From NCBI GenBank assembly GCA_019914945.1, contig CM034099.1, positions 21,850,704 through 21,914,703 on the forward strand: a DNA stretch of 64,000 nt, written 5' to 3'. The notes beneath the pieces were generated by a model that was not told the DNA's origin, did not search any database, and was given only the letters and a program-made list of their open reading frames with translations. Within the stretch, counting starts at the first letter, position 1. Every line of letters begins with the position of its first letter. A program made the translations under genes and the position numbers. Below are positions 36,582 through 50,174 of the stretch, in pieces. Origin of the DNA: Typha latifolia (Eukaryota > Streptophyta > Magnoliopsida > Poales > Typhaceae).

Positions 36582-39500
36582 TCACTGCCCTTTGAGGATG
36601 TTATACTTGCAAAGAGGGCAGGTTGCATGTATCCGGAGCCATTTGACTATGCACGCTGAATGGAAGTGATGATTGCAGGGAAGAGCATGGAGCTCTACGC
36701 CATTCTCATACGATGTGAGACATATACAACATTCCTGAAAAAGGAGGAAAAGAAGAAGAGCAGTTGGAGAAAAGTGTGACCAATAGTTCTGTGCGAAGAA
36801 GATATAAATTTCTAGACATGAAGTGCCCCTTCATAGCACTGTGACAGTTGATGATAAAATAGATGTCTCAATAGGTTAAAAAATCAGAAATACATGACAT
36901 ACCTAACAACATATACAGTTAGAACGATTATAAACAAGGCATATCAAATAGATGTGTAAGGAATTGAATCACCTTTGATGCTGAAAATATGCAGCAAAGT
37001 TTGCAGGGTAGAAATTCACTAATTTTGAGAATAAACTGAGAAACAAACACTAAATAAAAAATATATTTGAGCACATTATAATACTTATAAATGTAACAAT
37101 TTCATTTGGTGAGGGGACTATATGCAAGTAGTTATTTACAGAGAAGTATCATAACAACCAACAAAAAGGAAAGAAAAGAAAAGAGACCAAATAAAAAACT
37201 TACTGCGTCCTCGTGTAGAAGAACACGTTCATTAGTTGAAGTTCCACTATTGTTGAGAATTGGAATCATTACTCCTCCATCAGTTATCTTTGGCCCATCA
37301 TCAGAAGACTCAACATACCTATATCTTGGAAGAATACTAACATCTGCATCTGATGCACCGTCCTATTGGTTAATGACAAAAGCAATGAACATCAGTAGCA
37401 GTTGCAGAGATCTTGAAAGCACATTCCATTTTGTTTACCATTGGATTTTCTTATTCTTACCTGGCCTGCAACTGCATAGAGAATCGCAATTATACAAGGG
37501 AAGCAGCAACAAAGTGCAATACCGATTACGCAAGCCAAAACCACACACAAGATGGCAAAGAGCACATCAAATGCGAGAAAAATTACTGTCAACCTGTGCA
37601 AAATCATCATGATAAAGACAGATAATTAGGTTTCCTATCATAGATATAGAGGGATATTGGCTATTAAAACAAATGCATATCAGTTTCATTGCAAAGGTTA
37701 ACAATCATGTGGATCAACATGAGCTGATAGCTCGATAGGATCTGGAGGAAAAGCAGTGTATGAGACTTTGCAGTAGCTTAGTCACCTTTAACTAAAGAAA
37801 TAAGTACCTTTTAAATTTTACATAGAAGAATTAAGAGAATTATGAAAGTTTATATATAAAATGTTAGAGAAACTATGATATATTTTAAAACTCCAAAATA
37901 TGTAGCCAACAAAGGAAAAATCATGGCAGACAATAACAATTGATATTAACAAATTGGAAACTAGGGAACTACACTACACCATCGATGTGAGAATTTTCAC
38001 TGACAAACTTACACTTTTCAATAGTAGATTTCAAAGGTCATTTTAGGAAAATTGGGTCAACTGGGAGCTTCAGATCCATCTTCTAAACTATTGGACATAG
38101 CAGTTGCACACGGTGCTAGTGAGATTTTAGTATATTTAGTCAGATTTTATAGTTATTGTATAGCTGCAATCAAGTTGTCACCAGTCAATAGGATCGGATA
38201 TCAATATGGGTAAGATTAAATGAGCTTCTTGGTGGCAATTAGTGAAAAAGAAAATTAATAACTAAAAGTTTAATGGTCAATTGGTCATCAGTCACCACAC
38301 CATTTGTCAGGATACTACTGAGAAAGCATCATCTTACATCCCTGTAATCAATGATTCTGTTAGAGCAAATCCACCAAAAGCTAGGCAGAACAGAAGATAA
38401 ACTCCTCTCTTTCTTCTAAAGCAACTTGAAACTAAACCAGATGATTGTTTCCCCCTATCAGAAACCCTTCAATTCCTTGTGGACACAATTAGACAACACC
38501 TGCCTGCATTTTTCATCTCAACAATGAGAAAATAAACAACTAACTATGGGTCAAGGTTCAGAAAACATCCCACGAACAGGGAAGATAAGAACAATCCTAA
38601 ATGCCTATTTGAAACTAGGTAATGACTAAGCAAAACAATGAATACCTCATTCATAATGCTAAGGTCTCATGTCTTAAATTTATGATATAAATGTCCAATC
38701 ATCATACCAGTAAAGTCTTGGAGCATTTTGCATCAGTGCCTCACCACCAGAGACCACCCAATAAAAGCCAATTATCCACCAGAGAAAGGACGCCATTGTA
38801 TTAAAAGATTCACATCGTTTCGCAAAACTGCCACCAGTCACCACCAATATTAAAAATTGAACAAGTTAAAGCAAAACAAAATCCACATACAGAACCCTCT
38901 ACTGCTAAGAACATGTTATTTCCTTACTCTTTTGAGATTATGAGAACAACAATTTCCTCAGATAAATTATAGACAAAGTACATACAATCACGCCAAAGTA
39001 ATATTGACCAAGGGTGACTTATTTTAAGATAATTATCATTTCTAAGATCATAGCTAACAAGAAAGGCTTCTCTAGATGCACATCTCAAGAATTTAGTTTT
39101 ATACTGCAGAATCTCTTGGTACACTATGTGATAATAATCATATTGGCACTGATCCAGATGGTACAACTCTGCCTAATATTGGATTGTACATTTTTAGTGA
39201 TCACGCCAACAGTTCTTTCCGCTTTTCTCATTTATACTCGTAGTGCATATGCCCTAGTTTTGTTTCGAAAAATTTACTAATGTTATTGCCGAAGGACAAT
39301 TTCTATTATATCTTATGATCCAAGAACTTGTTCCGGTGTCTTTAGACAGAAATAGATGCAAGATAAAGGATATTTATACATGAGATACAGGTTGAGCAAT
39401 CCATGAATGATCAGGCTAAAGTAAGAATTAGCTTTCCAGTGGCCTTCAGCAGAAAATTTCTAAAACTTTTAACCTATTGTCAAATTGGTGCATGTTGTAG

Positions 39501-40202
39501 ATGAAAGATATTTATGGGAATGTAATTTCCTACACGGGTGCAAAAAGAACATAAAGAGGAAAAGAATTAGAATCCCTAACTCCCAACAAACCAAAGAGTA
39601 AAGAAAGAAAGAAAGAAAGAAGAAAAAAAGAAAAAAAATCCAAACTAATCACCAAATCAATTAAATTCCATGTCAAAATCCCCCCAACATATTAAATTTC
39701 TTTTTCAAATTTCATACCTGGTTTGCTGTCCTCTCGCTTCTCCTACCTCATCTCGATCCTCTTCACCGTTGCCTCTCTCCTCCGCCCCCACCACCCTCCT
39801 CTGTTCTCCACCCTCCCCAACCCCTCTCCCCCCACTCCTCGTCCTCCTCTTCCGGTACTCAACCCAAACCAAACCTACATGAATCACGCACTGCAAAGCG
39901 TACCCCGCGACCCAAATCCTGACCGGTGTGTTCGGCCTCTCGCTAGTGGTGGCGGCGAGCGTGGCGGCGGAGACGACGACGAAGGCGAGATTCCACGCGA
40001 TGTCGACCGCCACCACGAGTCGCGAGTAGGCCCACTCGGCCCGCCGTTGTTCTAGATGCAGCGCCGCCGTCTCGCGCACCAGCATCGATGGGCCGCGCCG
40101 GCCTGCGGCCCGGCCCATGATCGAAGCCAGCCGGCTCGGCCGCGCCGATTCGGGCGGCGGTTGGACCGGACGGAGGAGTGGCTCGGTCGACGCCGACGCC
40201 AT
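36582..40202 (-). CDS. RING-H2 E3 ubiquitin ligase with multiple membrane spans
   Basis: Five exons on the minus strand: 39718-40202, 38708-38827, 37461-37593, 37204-37362, 36582-36734; 349 residues. The N terminus is soluble and Pro/Arg-rich. Hydrophobic spans follow: [21 protein letters not shown], then [16 protein letters not shown], then [15 protein letters not shown], and a long pair in exon 3 with a CCCFPC cluster. The last exon is a RING-H2: CCIC, then [11 protein letters not shown], ten residues, then CPLC, so all eight ligands of C3H2C3 are present. Plant proteins with this layout are membrane-anchored E3 ligases; substrate and membrane are unknown. Exon 1 is very GC-rich (Arg/Gly-rich EARGQQ end), the others AT-rich. 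ATG 40202 begins [12 protein letters not shown], typical of the family. Confidence 0.92.
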
Positions 40203-41713
40203 TTCCCAGGGTGCTTCGTTGGCTTTTTAGCTGAAGAGAAGTTCAATTCCCCGCATTGGTACCTTTTCGGGATTAAATATTTGTAGGTGAAGGGAAGGAT
40301 TGAAGTGAAGGTGTGAGACAGTGAGAGGTCCTTTCATTTATTTATTTTTTGTTACCCACCCGGCATCCTTTTCTCTGTCTCTCTAGAACTTTTGCGAATA
40401 GCATCCTACATTAGAGATATATTACGAAAGACTAGCTCAGTAGCTCGGTCGGGCTTAGAGGCCACCCAATTAGACGTCGTCGCGTCAACCTGAACTTAAC
40501 CTGAGCTGGCCCGGTGGATACCAACAACCGGAGATTGACCAACAGATGGGAAGGAAAGGTAGATTTTGGAATTTGAAGGCGCAAAAGATAACTGCGTTTA
40601 CACATAAGAATTGTTAAACTAACTTTCAGCCTATGGCCTTCACGAGATGGTGTCTAGTTCGGGGGGCTTGACCTACCGTTGGTAAGGTGTGGTTTTACTA
40701 CATAAGATCTAGGCCGCTTTGTATTCGTGTTTCTTATGTGAAAGAATTGTAGCTATTTTATTGTCGGTTGCAATTTTGCAATTGAATTGTGAGGCGATTG
40801 GTTTCAGATCTACCAATGTCAGCTCAACTTTTGGGTCGAAATTGATTGAAGCTTAATTCAGCTTAAGCTTGAGTCGTTTGAGAGTGTTTCGTATATATAA
40901 AGACGATTCTTAATTCTGCGTTTCTATGAAAATTTAGAATTTAGATCCATATCATCCATCCTACTTGATATTAAAGTGCATTATCTACCATGCTATAATT
41001 ATATTACTATAAATTACAAAAAAAACATGGAGCTAATTTAAGCTGAGCTTGAACGAGCTAAAACTTGCTTAGCTCGGCTTGAAAATTGCTCGGTTCCACT
41101 CTTTTATAATAAAGTCTAAATAAGAGACTGAATGCACATACCACAGTTATAGGATGTTAATCAAAATGTATGATGCAAAATGTAATCATCCTTGAGAAAT
41201 GTCAGATCGGGTCCATATATGATATGTCATAAATATAATATTTATACAAACTTGTTGTATGGTACAACCTCCCACAAGTAATAAATTAACAGAAACCACT
41301 GAAAGGCCGCTGGCAAGAATCTATTAGTATGAAGCATGATATAAAGAAGCTTATAACATGATCATTTCCCCAACATTAAAATAGCACAACAGCAGGAGAG
41401 ATGAGATCAAGGTAGGTAACTGACAATTAGTATCTACTATCTGGCACTACACGAGCATTAAATTTAACCTCTTCTATATCCAAGAAGAGAAACCTGTGAC
41501 TTTCCAAAATTGCAACCACAATCTATATCAGCCAATGATTCCCATAAATGACTTACACTGAACCGAGAACTAGGGCCCCATACCAGAATGCTGACAGAAC
41601 TGAATCCCCAACGGTTTCCTCAGCTACTTCAAGTATTCTTTGTCAAGCATGACAGTTATCACAAATGCAGACCACCAAGCTGATAGCTAATGGGAAATAA
41701 GACGCCATGGCAG
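40203..41713. other. Intergenic region between the RING gene and the CPSF73-II exon
   Basis: Holds the RING gene promoter (just above 40202). About 40810-41105 carries repeated AGCTTGAG/AGCTCGG/GAGCT motifs of the kind seen at ends of plant hAT-like elements, but I could not define two matching termini. Nothing else recognised. Confidence 0.45.
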
Positions 41714-42568
41714 CTACTCAGTTCTAGGTGCCTCTTGGACAGCCAAATCCAAATCTTTAATAGCGGACAGACACTTTTTGGCCAGCTTTTCATCGCGCAT
41801 TGACCAACTACAACAAAAGTATATTGTTGTTCCACCTGAAGATCTATTTTGGTTCAGCCGATACGGGCAATCTTCATCTAAACAAACTCGGATTTGGACA
41901 GAGTCTATCTTGAGATGATCAGAAGCCATCAAGATATATTTGCATTTAATTTGGTTTCTCAGTTTCTCCTGCAATAATTGAAGTACAGTATAACTGGTTG
42001 ATGGATTAATATCTTTTGCTACAACATAATGTGAACTTGCCTCCTCAGTAGACTGTCTTGAACAGCCACCTGAGTGATGCAATAGTTGTTTCCTGTTGCT
42101 TAGATCGACTGGGAAACAATGAGCAAACTGGATTGTATGCTGCTCCACACCTAATATCTGTAAAAGCTCATCCTCGCAGACGATCCTTGCAGCCTTGGTC
42201 TTCTCCATCATTAGGATGCCTTCAGCTAGCTTTTCATCTCTAACCAACTCTGAGATTTCATAGCCACTCAAACTACAGGTTGACATACAAGGATTATCTA
42301 GTGCAATATTTGAGTCACCACCAGAGCAACTTTTAATAAACTTCTTAGTAGCATCTACTTTCACGTTCTGGGTTGTCGGGATGAATACTGTCTCGTTGTT
42401 TGCTGGATAATAACATTGAATTCCCAGTTCAGATTGGATTTTTTCCTTCAGAGAAGCCATTTTAGGTTTCTCTCCATGCACAAGAATGACATGTTGTGGG
42501 GAAAGAAATCCAACTAAATCCATGATCCCTTTGGAATCCGTGTGAGGACTAAAAGACAGCTGATGAAT
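41714..42568 (-). CDS. CPSF73-II-like protein, terminal exon only (partial)
   Basis: One open exon, 285 codons with stop, preceded by a good acceptor (TTATTTCACCAG). It starts IHQLSFSPHTDSKGIMDL and continues LSPQHVILVHGEKPKM, matching the C-terminal part of the metallo-beta-lactamase/beta-CASP domain: HTD and LVHGE hold late metal-site and fold residues. The remaining about 220 residues fit the C-terminal domain of plant CPSF73-II, including CCSWSM near the end. The family acts in RNA 3'-end processing in the nucleus. The N-terminal about 380 residues (HxHxDH motif and start) are not visible in the next 21 kb, which are largely transposons. Either a huge intron runs out of the window or the gene is 5'-truncated. 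Confidence 0.85.
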   Translation of the reverse strand: MHQLSFSPHTDSKGIMDLVGFLSPQHVILVHGEKPKMASLKEKIQSELGIQCYYPANNETVFIPTTQNVKVDATKKFIKSCSGGDSNIALDNPCMSTCSLSGYEISELVRDEKLAEGILMMEKTKAARIVCEDELLQILGVEQHTIQFAHCFPVDLSNRKQLLHHSGGCSRQSTEEASSHYVVAKDINPSTSYTVLQLLQEKLRNQIKCKYILMASDHLKIDSVQIRVCLDEDCPYRLNQNRSSGGTTIYFCCSWSMRDEKLAKKCLSAIKDLDLAVQEAPRTE

Positions 42569-43600
42569 CTGGTGAAATAATACAGTCAACATGAGAACAA
42601 AATAATAACAATTACCGCATTAGAGTCAGGAAACTACAACAAGGTGTTCTGCCAAAAATGGGTACTACATGCTTAATTAGTTAATTTTGTTTCCTTCTAC
42701 TGCAGAAACTTCAAAAAGCAATGAAATAAGCAAATAGTCCCTCTCCTTGAATCCCCATGAATGTTTTGTGCTTAAAATACTCCAATGCTATAAGTAAGCA
42801 AGCAAGCTTGTTTATTTCAAATAACAAGAAAATATATAAAGAACTGACGAACTATGAAAGAAACCCTCAGTACAGGAAAACAAAGAAATTTCTTATCCTT
42901 GATGCGCTTACTACAGTGACAATCTTAATTCTGGAGACACTCTTGAACTCTTGATGTACTAGAGGATCATTGAGGATATTGTTTATGTGCCACTGGATGT
43001 ATTATGATTTATGACCATAGAATTGAATGAGATAAATATAGAAGGGTACAAGGAACTTACATGCATTGTCTTTGTTGAGTATGGGACAAATCTAAGTGAA
43101 AGGAAGGCTTTCTAGCAAAATAGCCATTGGCACATATATTGTGAAGATACCTTGACATCTTAATTTTGAGTACAGTTAAGCCGCTTGTATTGAAAAAGAA
43201 ACCATTGTCAAGTGTGACTAGAAGAGAGAAGGGGCAAGGACACCATAACACCACAGAATTTTAGGAACTACAAGACTTTTTAAAAGCCATATGATTAAAG
43301 TATGTTTCCTATCCCTTTAAATCCCAATTTATACCCAACTGATTTAGCTATTCAAATCCCAATTAATTAGAATAACTTTCCTAATTAGTAAGCTATTCAA
43401 ATTCTGGTTTGGGTAAGTTCCTTTCATAGTTAGTTTATCCATTGAAATTCCAATTGATTAATTGGTTTAGAATTCCTAAAATTTCTCTCTTCCTGAATTA
43501 AAATCCTATGTTTCCTCATTGGTTAATAAGGCCTAAAATCTCTCTTTTAGATTTCTCATTTGCATAATTAATTCAAGTTATTATTATACTTAGAAAGGGA
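42569..43600. other. Region upstream of the CPSF73-II exon
   Basis: No upstream CPSF73-II exon found by eye. A minus-strand ORF at 43057-43254 ends near a strong donor-like GTAAGT (about 43053-43058), but its sequence does not match the family at the required position. Otherwise AT-rich, unassigned. Confidence 0.45.
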
Positions 43601-43827
43601 GGAGACAAAGTGTTATATCCAAAAAAGATGGGCTTTCTTCTCCCTCTGGGAGAAGTCTTGCGTGCAATTTCTTCGACGGATCCATCGAGGAGAAATTGTG
43701 CTGATCTCTTAAACCCTCTTCTATAAAAACCCTAGCCTACTTCCTTTCTCCCTAGCCGCAATTGTCCTCTTCCTCTTATTCTTCTTCTTCTTCTTCTTCC
43801 TTTCCCCTCACCAGAGTATGAGCTATT

Positions 43828-44060
43828 GGAGTCGAATGCCTGAGCACCGGCGGAGTGATTGGAGAGCACCACGATATCCACATGAGGGTCTTTCATCTAT
43901 CACAGCTAATTTCAGTATAATTAGGTAGTTTCTTAATTATGTAGTTTCTTAGGAGTTGAATGTCTGAGCATCAACGGAGTGATTGGAGAGCACCACGATA
44001 TCTGCCTGTGGGTCTTTCATCTATCACAATTAATTTCAATTTAATTAGGTAGTTTCTTAG
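43828..44060 (+). repeat. Degenerate 124-bp tandem duplication
   Basis: Copies begin at 43828 and 43952, each holding GGAGTGATTGGAGAGCACCA, GGTCTTTCATCTATCACA and TTAGGTAGTTTCTTA. They differ at many sites, so the duplication is older than the others in this block. Confidence 0.9.
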
Positions 44061-44235
44061 TGGGTACCTTCCTCGGGCACTCTAGGCATCTAGGGGAGGC
44101 TACACCATGTAGCCTCCCAACAATATGTTCCTTTCTTGCATCTGGCCGTCAGCAGCGGTATCGATCACGTCCACCCATTTGGATCGGTTATCCTCCTTGT
44201 GAGGAGTCTATTGAATCCTTTTTGGGTAATTCTCC

Positions 44236-44446
44236 TTTCACCCCTTAAACTATTACCATTTTCTATGATGATCCCCTGAATATTTTTTTGGTACATAATA
44301 ACCCCATGACTTTCTTTGGTATATAATGATCCCCTAACGGAAGGGGTCAAGTGAGGTATTTCTAATATTTTAGGGGGTCATTATGTACTAAAAAAAACTT
44401 ACAAAGTCATTGTGAAAAATGGGTGATAGTTTAGGGGGTGAAAAAA
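44236..44446. mobile_element. Small foldback MITE
   Basis: Termini TTTCACCCCTTAAACTAT and ATAGTTTAGGGGGTGAAA are inverted repeats; inside, GATCCCCTGAATATTTTTTT-like and AAAAAAA...GGGGGTCATTATGTAC also pair, so most of the 210 bp folds back. No ORF. It lies within LTR-like copy I. Confidence 0.85.
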
Positions 44447-47400
44447 AAATATCCCATCTTTTTTTCGATATTCTTGTGGTTTTGTTGGAGAATTCGATCA
44501 TTGCCTTCGCTGACTTCCCTCCATCTCGTGTGGGTTATTGGGGTTGCAAGATTTGCATTAGCATTGTCAATTTAGGGCTAGAGTCCCAATAGAGGGCTTG
44601 TTAGCTTGCATCCTCCCCCTCTCCTTATCCATCAAGAGAGAACAATTATAGTTTAGGATCAAATGTCTCAACTTGCAAGTGGTTTTGCCTAAACCCAAGT
44701 TGGGTTTGGGTGAGCTTGGTGATTGGGGGCTTAGAAGGGCCCAATCTGGGCTGAGATTAGCAACCCAACCCAATTTGGTTTCAGTTTGGGCCTTGGGCCC
44801 AACCAATTATAGAGTGTTGTGGGTTACGAGCCAGTCAAGTATTGGGCTTTATTTTAGCACAATTAAAAACTAAGCATTTATCGTTAATTCTAGAATTGAT
44901 GTTTATTGTTAAATTATAGTATAAATTTTATTGTGAATAAAGGTGAAGAATTTTACGTCGATTATTGATTTGAGCTATTCCACTAAGACCTCAAGTGAGT
45001 GGATTCACTAACATATTTAATTGTTTCGTAATATGTCATGTATTTCATGCTATTATACCATTGTACTATATTTTTGCAGTATTATACTTCGTGCCATACA
45101 CTATTACATGAAATATAATAGCTCATGAAATGCTATGTTCATGTATTATTATTTTCATGTAAGTGGCAAATATTTTCTATCATGGATAGCTAGCAAAACA
45201 ATAGTAATAACTAATAAGTAGGTAATATTTGAGAATAGTTTCAGGCTAGATTTTCTCTATGCATATCTCTATGATGACTTAAACCTATCTTGAAATCCAG
45301 AAAACAGACCTATGATCCGTAGGTGACTTTAGTGAGGTTAATGAATACTCACATGCTGGACTAAAAATCTCCTTAAGGTGACTTCAATCTTTCTCAACGA
45401 TTAGTGAAAAATATAAATTAAGTTTATCACGTGATGACACCTCTTAATGATCCTAACCAGATCAGCTATGAGAAAAAGACTTAAACGCCATCTCGATATG
45501 ACTTACAGTTGATGTGGATCAACGAGCATAGTCTCGAAATGAGACATTTGACATTATTGAGATTGAAAAGTTATGCATAATAAAATTGAGCATGTTATCA
45601 ACTTATTAATTAAATTATTGTTACTTGTGCTTATTATTCACATTATGAGCATGCTAGTTATTGTTATTAATTGTCGAGTTCTGGTTAATATCGTATCATA
45701 TAAACTTTGGTTTTACTGGCTTTTGGGTGGATTCACCCACTAAGTTTAAGTTGTTAGCTTGTTAAGCTTATTTAATATTTTAGATTGTAGTAGTTTTAAT
45801 TTTAAATTTTAGAAACTATTTGTTGCCTTAGTTTCATTTGGAAAATATTGATCGTATAACTTGAATATCTTTATATCTTTAGAAGCATTTAGAGTTATTA
45901 AATAAATTTTGAATTCTTTATATTATGGAGTTTAACAGTTACTGTTAAAACGTTGTGTATCTCAAGCCTATTCGGGTACATCGCCGGTCATAATTCCAAA
46001 ATCAAGTTGACACAAAGCTTCTAAATTTTAAGTACGTGCTTATTAATTTCCATGGGAAATTTTGCATTTGCTTCTTTATGCCATAATCAATAGTCTTCCA
46101 ATTACTTGGTTATCTTTCTTTGGACAGCTTGTTGTGGCATGGAATGTACTAGGTAGATATCCCTCCTTCCCTCTCTCCCCTAAATGACAACCATCTTCTT
46201 AAAGGAAAAGAGAAAGAAGTAAAGAGAAGCAAAGAGTTAAGAGGTTATTTGGGGGGGTCGTATATAAAGGTAGGAATTTAATACGAGTAGTTAAATGATA
46301 CTTTAAGCATAGTATATTTATGTTGATTTATGAATTGTACCTAGAGAGTTATTATAGTCATATTGTATTTATTTATTTGGATTTGTATAAATAGGGCTAA
46401 GGCCCCTTTTTTCATTATATATATAATAATTTTCACCAAATTCTCTCTTCTCATTCTCTCCTCTTAACCCATTCTAGAATTAAGCCTCATATTGTTTCAT
46501 AGTATCAAAGCTTCTCGATCTCTAGGGATATCTTCCTTAAGTTAGATCTCTCATTATCCAACAACCTCTCAATATTCACTACTTGAAATCCCTCTTCGAT
46601 TTATTTTCCTTCACCCTCATCGAGCTTGAGAGCTGCCACCAACTTCGTTAGAAGCATGTCCAGCCTCCTCAAGCTCACCAGCAGCTACAGCCGCAGCAAT
46701 TGTGAGTTTTTCAGCCTCATCAAGCTCGAGAGCTGCCACCAACTTCGTCCGGTCTTCTTGCTGCCTTCCTCCCCCTTGGTTGAAGTTTGGGCATCTCGTC
46801 ATGAGCTTTCCAACCTCTTCAAGCTCAGTCGAAGTCGAGGCATCTCGTCATGAGCTTTCCAATCTCCTTCGGCTCAGCTGAAGTCAAAGCATCCTGCCAC
46901 TTTCTCTCTCTGCGCGTGCTCTATTCCTCACCGTTCTTTGAAAGTGTAGCAAGAACCGCTGCAGCTGTAGCAACCACTGTGTTCAGCACAGCACAGCCAC
47001 CATTCTCTGTCCAGCCGCAGCAGCACACAACAGCCTTTCCAATAACCACCACAGCTGTCATTTATTATCGAGCAGCCACCGTGGTCTTGTTTCTTCTTTT
47101 CAGCAGCAATACCACTGTTTTCAAGGAGTGCCCACCAAATCTTCGAGAAAATTTCACTGCGTCAAACTTTTATTTTTCAGCAGCTCTGTTTTGAGCAAGT
47201 GCTCACCAAATGTTCGACAAAAGTAGCTCTCTTTTAGCAGCACTATTCAAAGTTTATGCTCATAAATGTTCGACTAAAGGCTTGAGTAGGAAAATTTCAA
47301 GATGTTTGATAAATTGCCATCTCTTCCATTGGTGTCTCATGTTCCAGTCGATTATGAGAGCTTATTCTTGGTTGGCTTTCTACTTGTCACTCAAAGTGAT

Positions 47401-49279
47401 TGGATCACATGGATATCCTCTATTGAGATAGTCCTCTGTGCGCGATGTCTCTTCGGGCACATTGACGGCATCTCTGTGGGATGTGCACCCCCTCGTACTA
47501 CCATTCAAACCATCACTATGACTTCTATTGAGTCTGACACCCCTAAAATTGTTCAATCGGAGAATCCTTCCCCTGAGTATGCCGAGTGGACTCTACATGA
47601 CATGGAGGTTTACACCTATCTCATCTTGTAGGTCGACTGATCGGTTCGACCTCAATTTCAAACATTACCTTCAACTCAAGCTGTCTGGACTCATCTCGGT
47701 CGACGATTCAATCAATCGAGTCTAGTTTGTTGGTTTCAGCTCCGTCACAACATCCTGAAGGCTAGACATGGTTAACTCTCTATTCAGTAATTTTAGGCTC
47801 ACATGATTGACATTTAGCATGAGCTTACATTAATGAAGCCTACTCCATGCTCCTCTGACTCCGTGGCTGCATAGTGCCACCACTGCGAGGATCGATTGAT
47901 GGATTTATTAGCAGCTCTATGTCCAATGTTTTGGGATCTGAATCGCCATCTGTTGCACTGCTCCTCGAGCTTGGAAAGTGTCATCGCTCATCTACAGGCT
48001 GAGGAGCTTAGGCAACTTCTTCTTAGCAGGTCTTCTATACTCCACCTTTTGCTATCAGAAAGAGTGTGCTAGGTGTTTCTCTTGCTCCTCTACTAATCAT
48101 GACTCATGACTCATGACTAATATTCCCACTACTACTTGCGCCACTCATGTGTGATGAAACCATCGCTCATCGCGCCCCTTTGTGCACTCGTTGTGGTCAT
48201 CTTAGTCATCTTGCTGCTCATCGCTACCGTTTTCATCCTAAGCTCGCTCTCCACTCTGGCAAAGGAGGATGAAGCAAGGATGAGAATTGCTTGACTCCTT
48301 TAATCGATGCCCCAAGAATCGATTCATCGGATCTTTCCACTAGTTTCGCCTTCAGCAATGCAAAGCTACAGCAAATTCAACAGCTCATTCACAGAGCTCT
48401 CGGCTTTACTGGTGCCTCTAATTCTGATTCTACTGCCTCTAGTATGACTAAACCCTGAGTTTTTATTCTAACGCTTCACATTATATGATTGGTGGCTTCT
48501 ATTTTCACTAGTCTCACCCCTACTCCTCTCGTACTTCCTCATGTTCACACTGTTGATAGGACCTATTACCTGACCTTACATTGGTTACATTACCCCCACC
48601 ACGGATATCACTAGCCATTTTACTTTAGCCGATGTCCTGCTTTTTGGTCTTACCATGAGTTTTGTTTCTATTACTCAAATTTCTGACTTGTTACATTGCG
48701 TCTTTCACTTCTACTTCTTGTGTTGCGCAAGACTCATCTACAGGCCAAAAGATTCACGGGCTTTACAACTTCGATCAACTTCATCTTCCTCTACTTCGTC
48801 CCACAGCTTGTCTTGTCACTCGTCTCTCTCTTTCAAACTTGTGGTATTAGCATTTAGATTATGTATCGAGTAGGTATCTCAAGACCTTATCCCTGTTTAA
48901 GTCCTTAGGTAGTAATCGTTTTTCTTATTTGTCTCCTTGTACTGGTTGTAGGTTGGCAAAATACCAGGCTCTCACTTTTCGTCTTAGTGAGTACTTTTCC
49001 TCTACCTACCCTTATCTTTCGTTCCCTTAGATGTCCCTAGTCCAACCCCACCATTTGCCCCTCACATGCTTGATACTCCTCTTCCCATGGACACTCTCTC
49101 TCTACAATTTTTCTTTGCCCCTCCAGACCGCTCTCTTATTGAGTCCCTCACCCTTCATGAGTAACTTTATTTTATTGGCAATTATGTGAACAAAATTCTA
49201 TTTTATTTGTATCGATAGATTTTTATAAAGAGCATGGTATAATAGAATTGTTTAAAAGTCACCGTCAAAATGTTCTAGT

Positions 49280-49650
49280 GTTTAGGCGTTCAAACGGCCT
49301 TTGGAGGCGTTCAAACGCAATATCCCGAGAGGAGCAGTTCAATAGGCATTCGAACAAAACTAGAAGCGTTCGAAAATATTTTCCCGAGAGCAGCGGCATT
49401 TAACTAGCATTCAAACGGCCTCAAAAGCATTTGAACATGTTTTTCCCGAGAGCAGTGGCATTTAACAGGCGTTTGAACGATGTGAGAAGCATTCGAACGC
49501 GTGTTCCCGAGAGAAGTGGGGTTTAATTGGCGTTTGAACGCGCCTTGCGGGCATTAGAACGACCTTGGCTGTTTGGACTACTTATGCTATGTGTGTTTGA
49601 ACGGTTCTTCTTGCGTTCAAATGCACCTACGAAGTTGATCTATTTTGGGC
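49280..49650 (+). repeat. Degenerate tandem array with GCGTTCRAACG motifs
   Basis: At least five diverged units of roughly 60 bp, each with CCCGAGAG, a GCATTTAA or GCGTTTAA part and two GCGTTYRAACG-like motifs. Similar TTCGAA-bearing motifs recur on the other strand at 55.16-55.35 kb. Confidence 0.8.
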
Positions 49651-49921
49651 TGACTTAAATTAGGTTTCTCATCTATCCTTGGAAACCTATATAAGTCTTA
49701 AGAGCCTTGAAGATGAGAAATGATTAGAGAACGAGAATTGAAGCTTTGGAAAAGATTTGAGTGGAAGTTCTTCATTGATCAAGAAGCTACATGTTTTGAG
49801 CATTCAAAGATTGTTCTTTATCGTTGCAGCGTCGTGCAACTTGTCTTGAGGGTTACTAAGATAAGATTCAGTTTAATCTCAAGGGTCAAAGAGATTGGAG
49901 TCATCCACCACTAGAAGCAAC

Positions 49922-50174
49922 TCATCGCGGGATCTAGCAAACAAGAGATCTTCAAATATAGCTGTGGGTTTCAGCGAATAATATGTAAACAGTTCTTGTA
50001 CTTGCTTTTGATTAGTGGTTGATTTGATCCTAGCGTAAAAGATCTTCAAATATCATCGCGGGATCTAGCAAACAAGAGATCTTCAAATATAGCTGTGGGT
50101 TTCAGCGAATAATATGTAAACAGTTCTTGTACTTGCTTTTGATTAGTGGTTGATTTGATCCTAGCGTAAAAGAT
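49922..50174 (+). repeat. Near-perfect 131-bp tandem duplication
   Basis: Copy 1 49922-50052 and copy 2 from 50053 are essentially identical (TCATCGCGGGATCTAGCAAA through CCTAGCGTAAAAGATC). Identity implies a recent event inside the LTR-like insertion. Confidence 0.95.

Larger units (their letters stand above)
43600..46015 (+). mobile_element. Degenerate LTR-like segment, copy I
   Basis: Contains a promoter-like TATAAAAACCCTAG (about 43721), a pyrimidine-rich leader and a GGGCC/CCCAA-rich stretch (44.68-44.83 kb). A block then follows (44.9-46.0 kb) that parallels 62.5-63.85 kb: GAGTGGATTCACT, CAACGATTAG, TGATCCTAACCAGATCAGCTATGA, GTTGATGTGGATC, and a final GTGTATCTCAAG...GGTCAT ending near TTGACA. 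No coding capacity survives. It is probably a solo LTR or non-autonomous element of a Gypsy family; both ends are approximate. Confidence 0.6.

Noticed and set aside
39705..40286. Long plus-strand ORFs opposite the RING gene's first exon
   Set aside because: Shadows of a GC-rich real exon on the minus strand.
43057..43254. Minus-strand ORF ending near a strong donor, considered as the missing CPSF73-II exon
   Set aside because: A few residues (KPS, VTL) resemble the family but the spacing between them is wrong by about 20 residues and the metal-binding motifs are absent.
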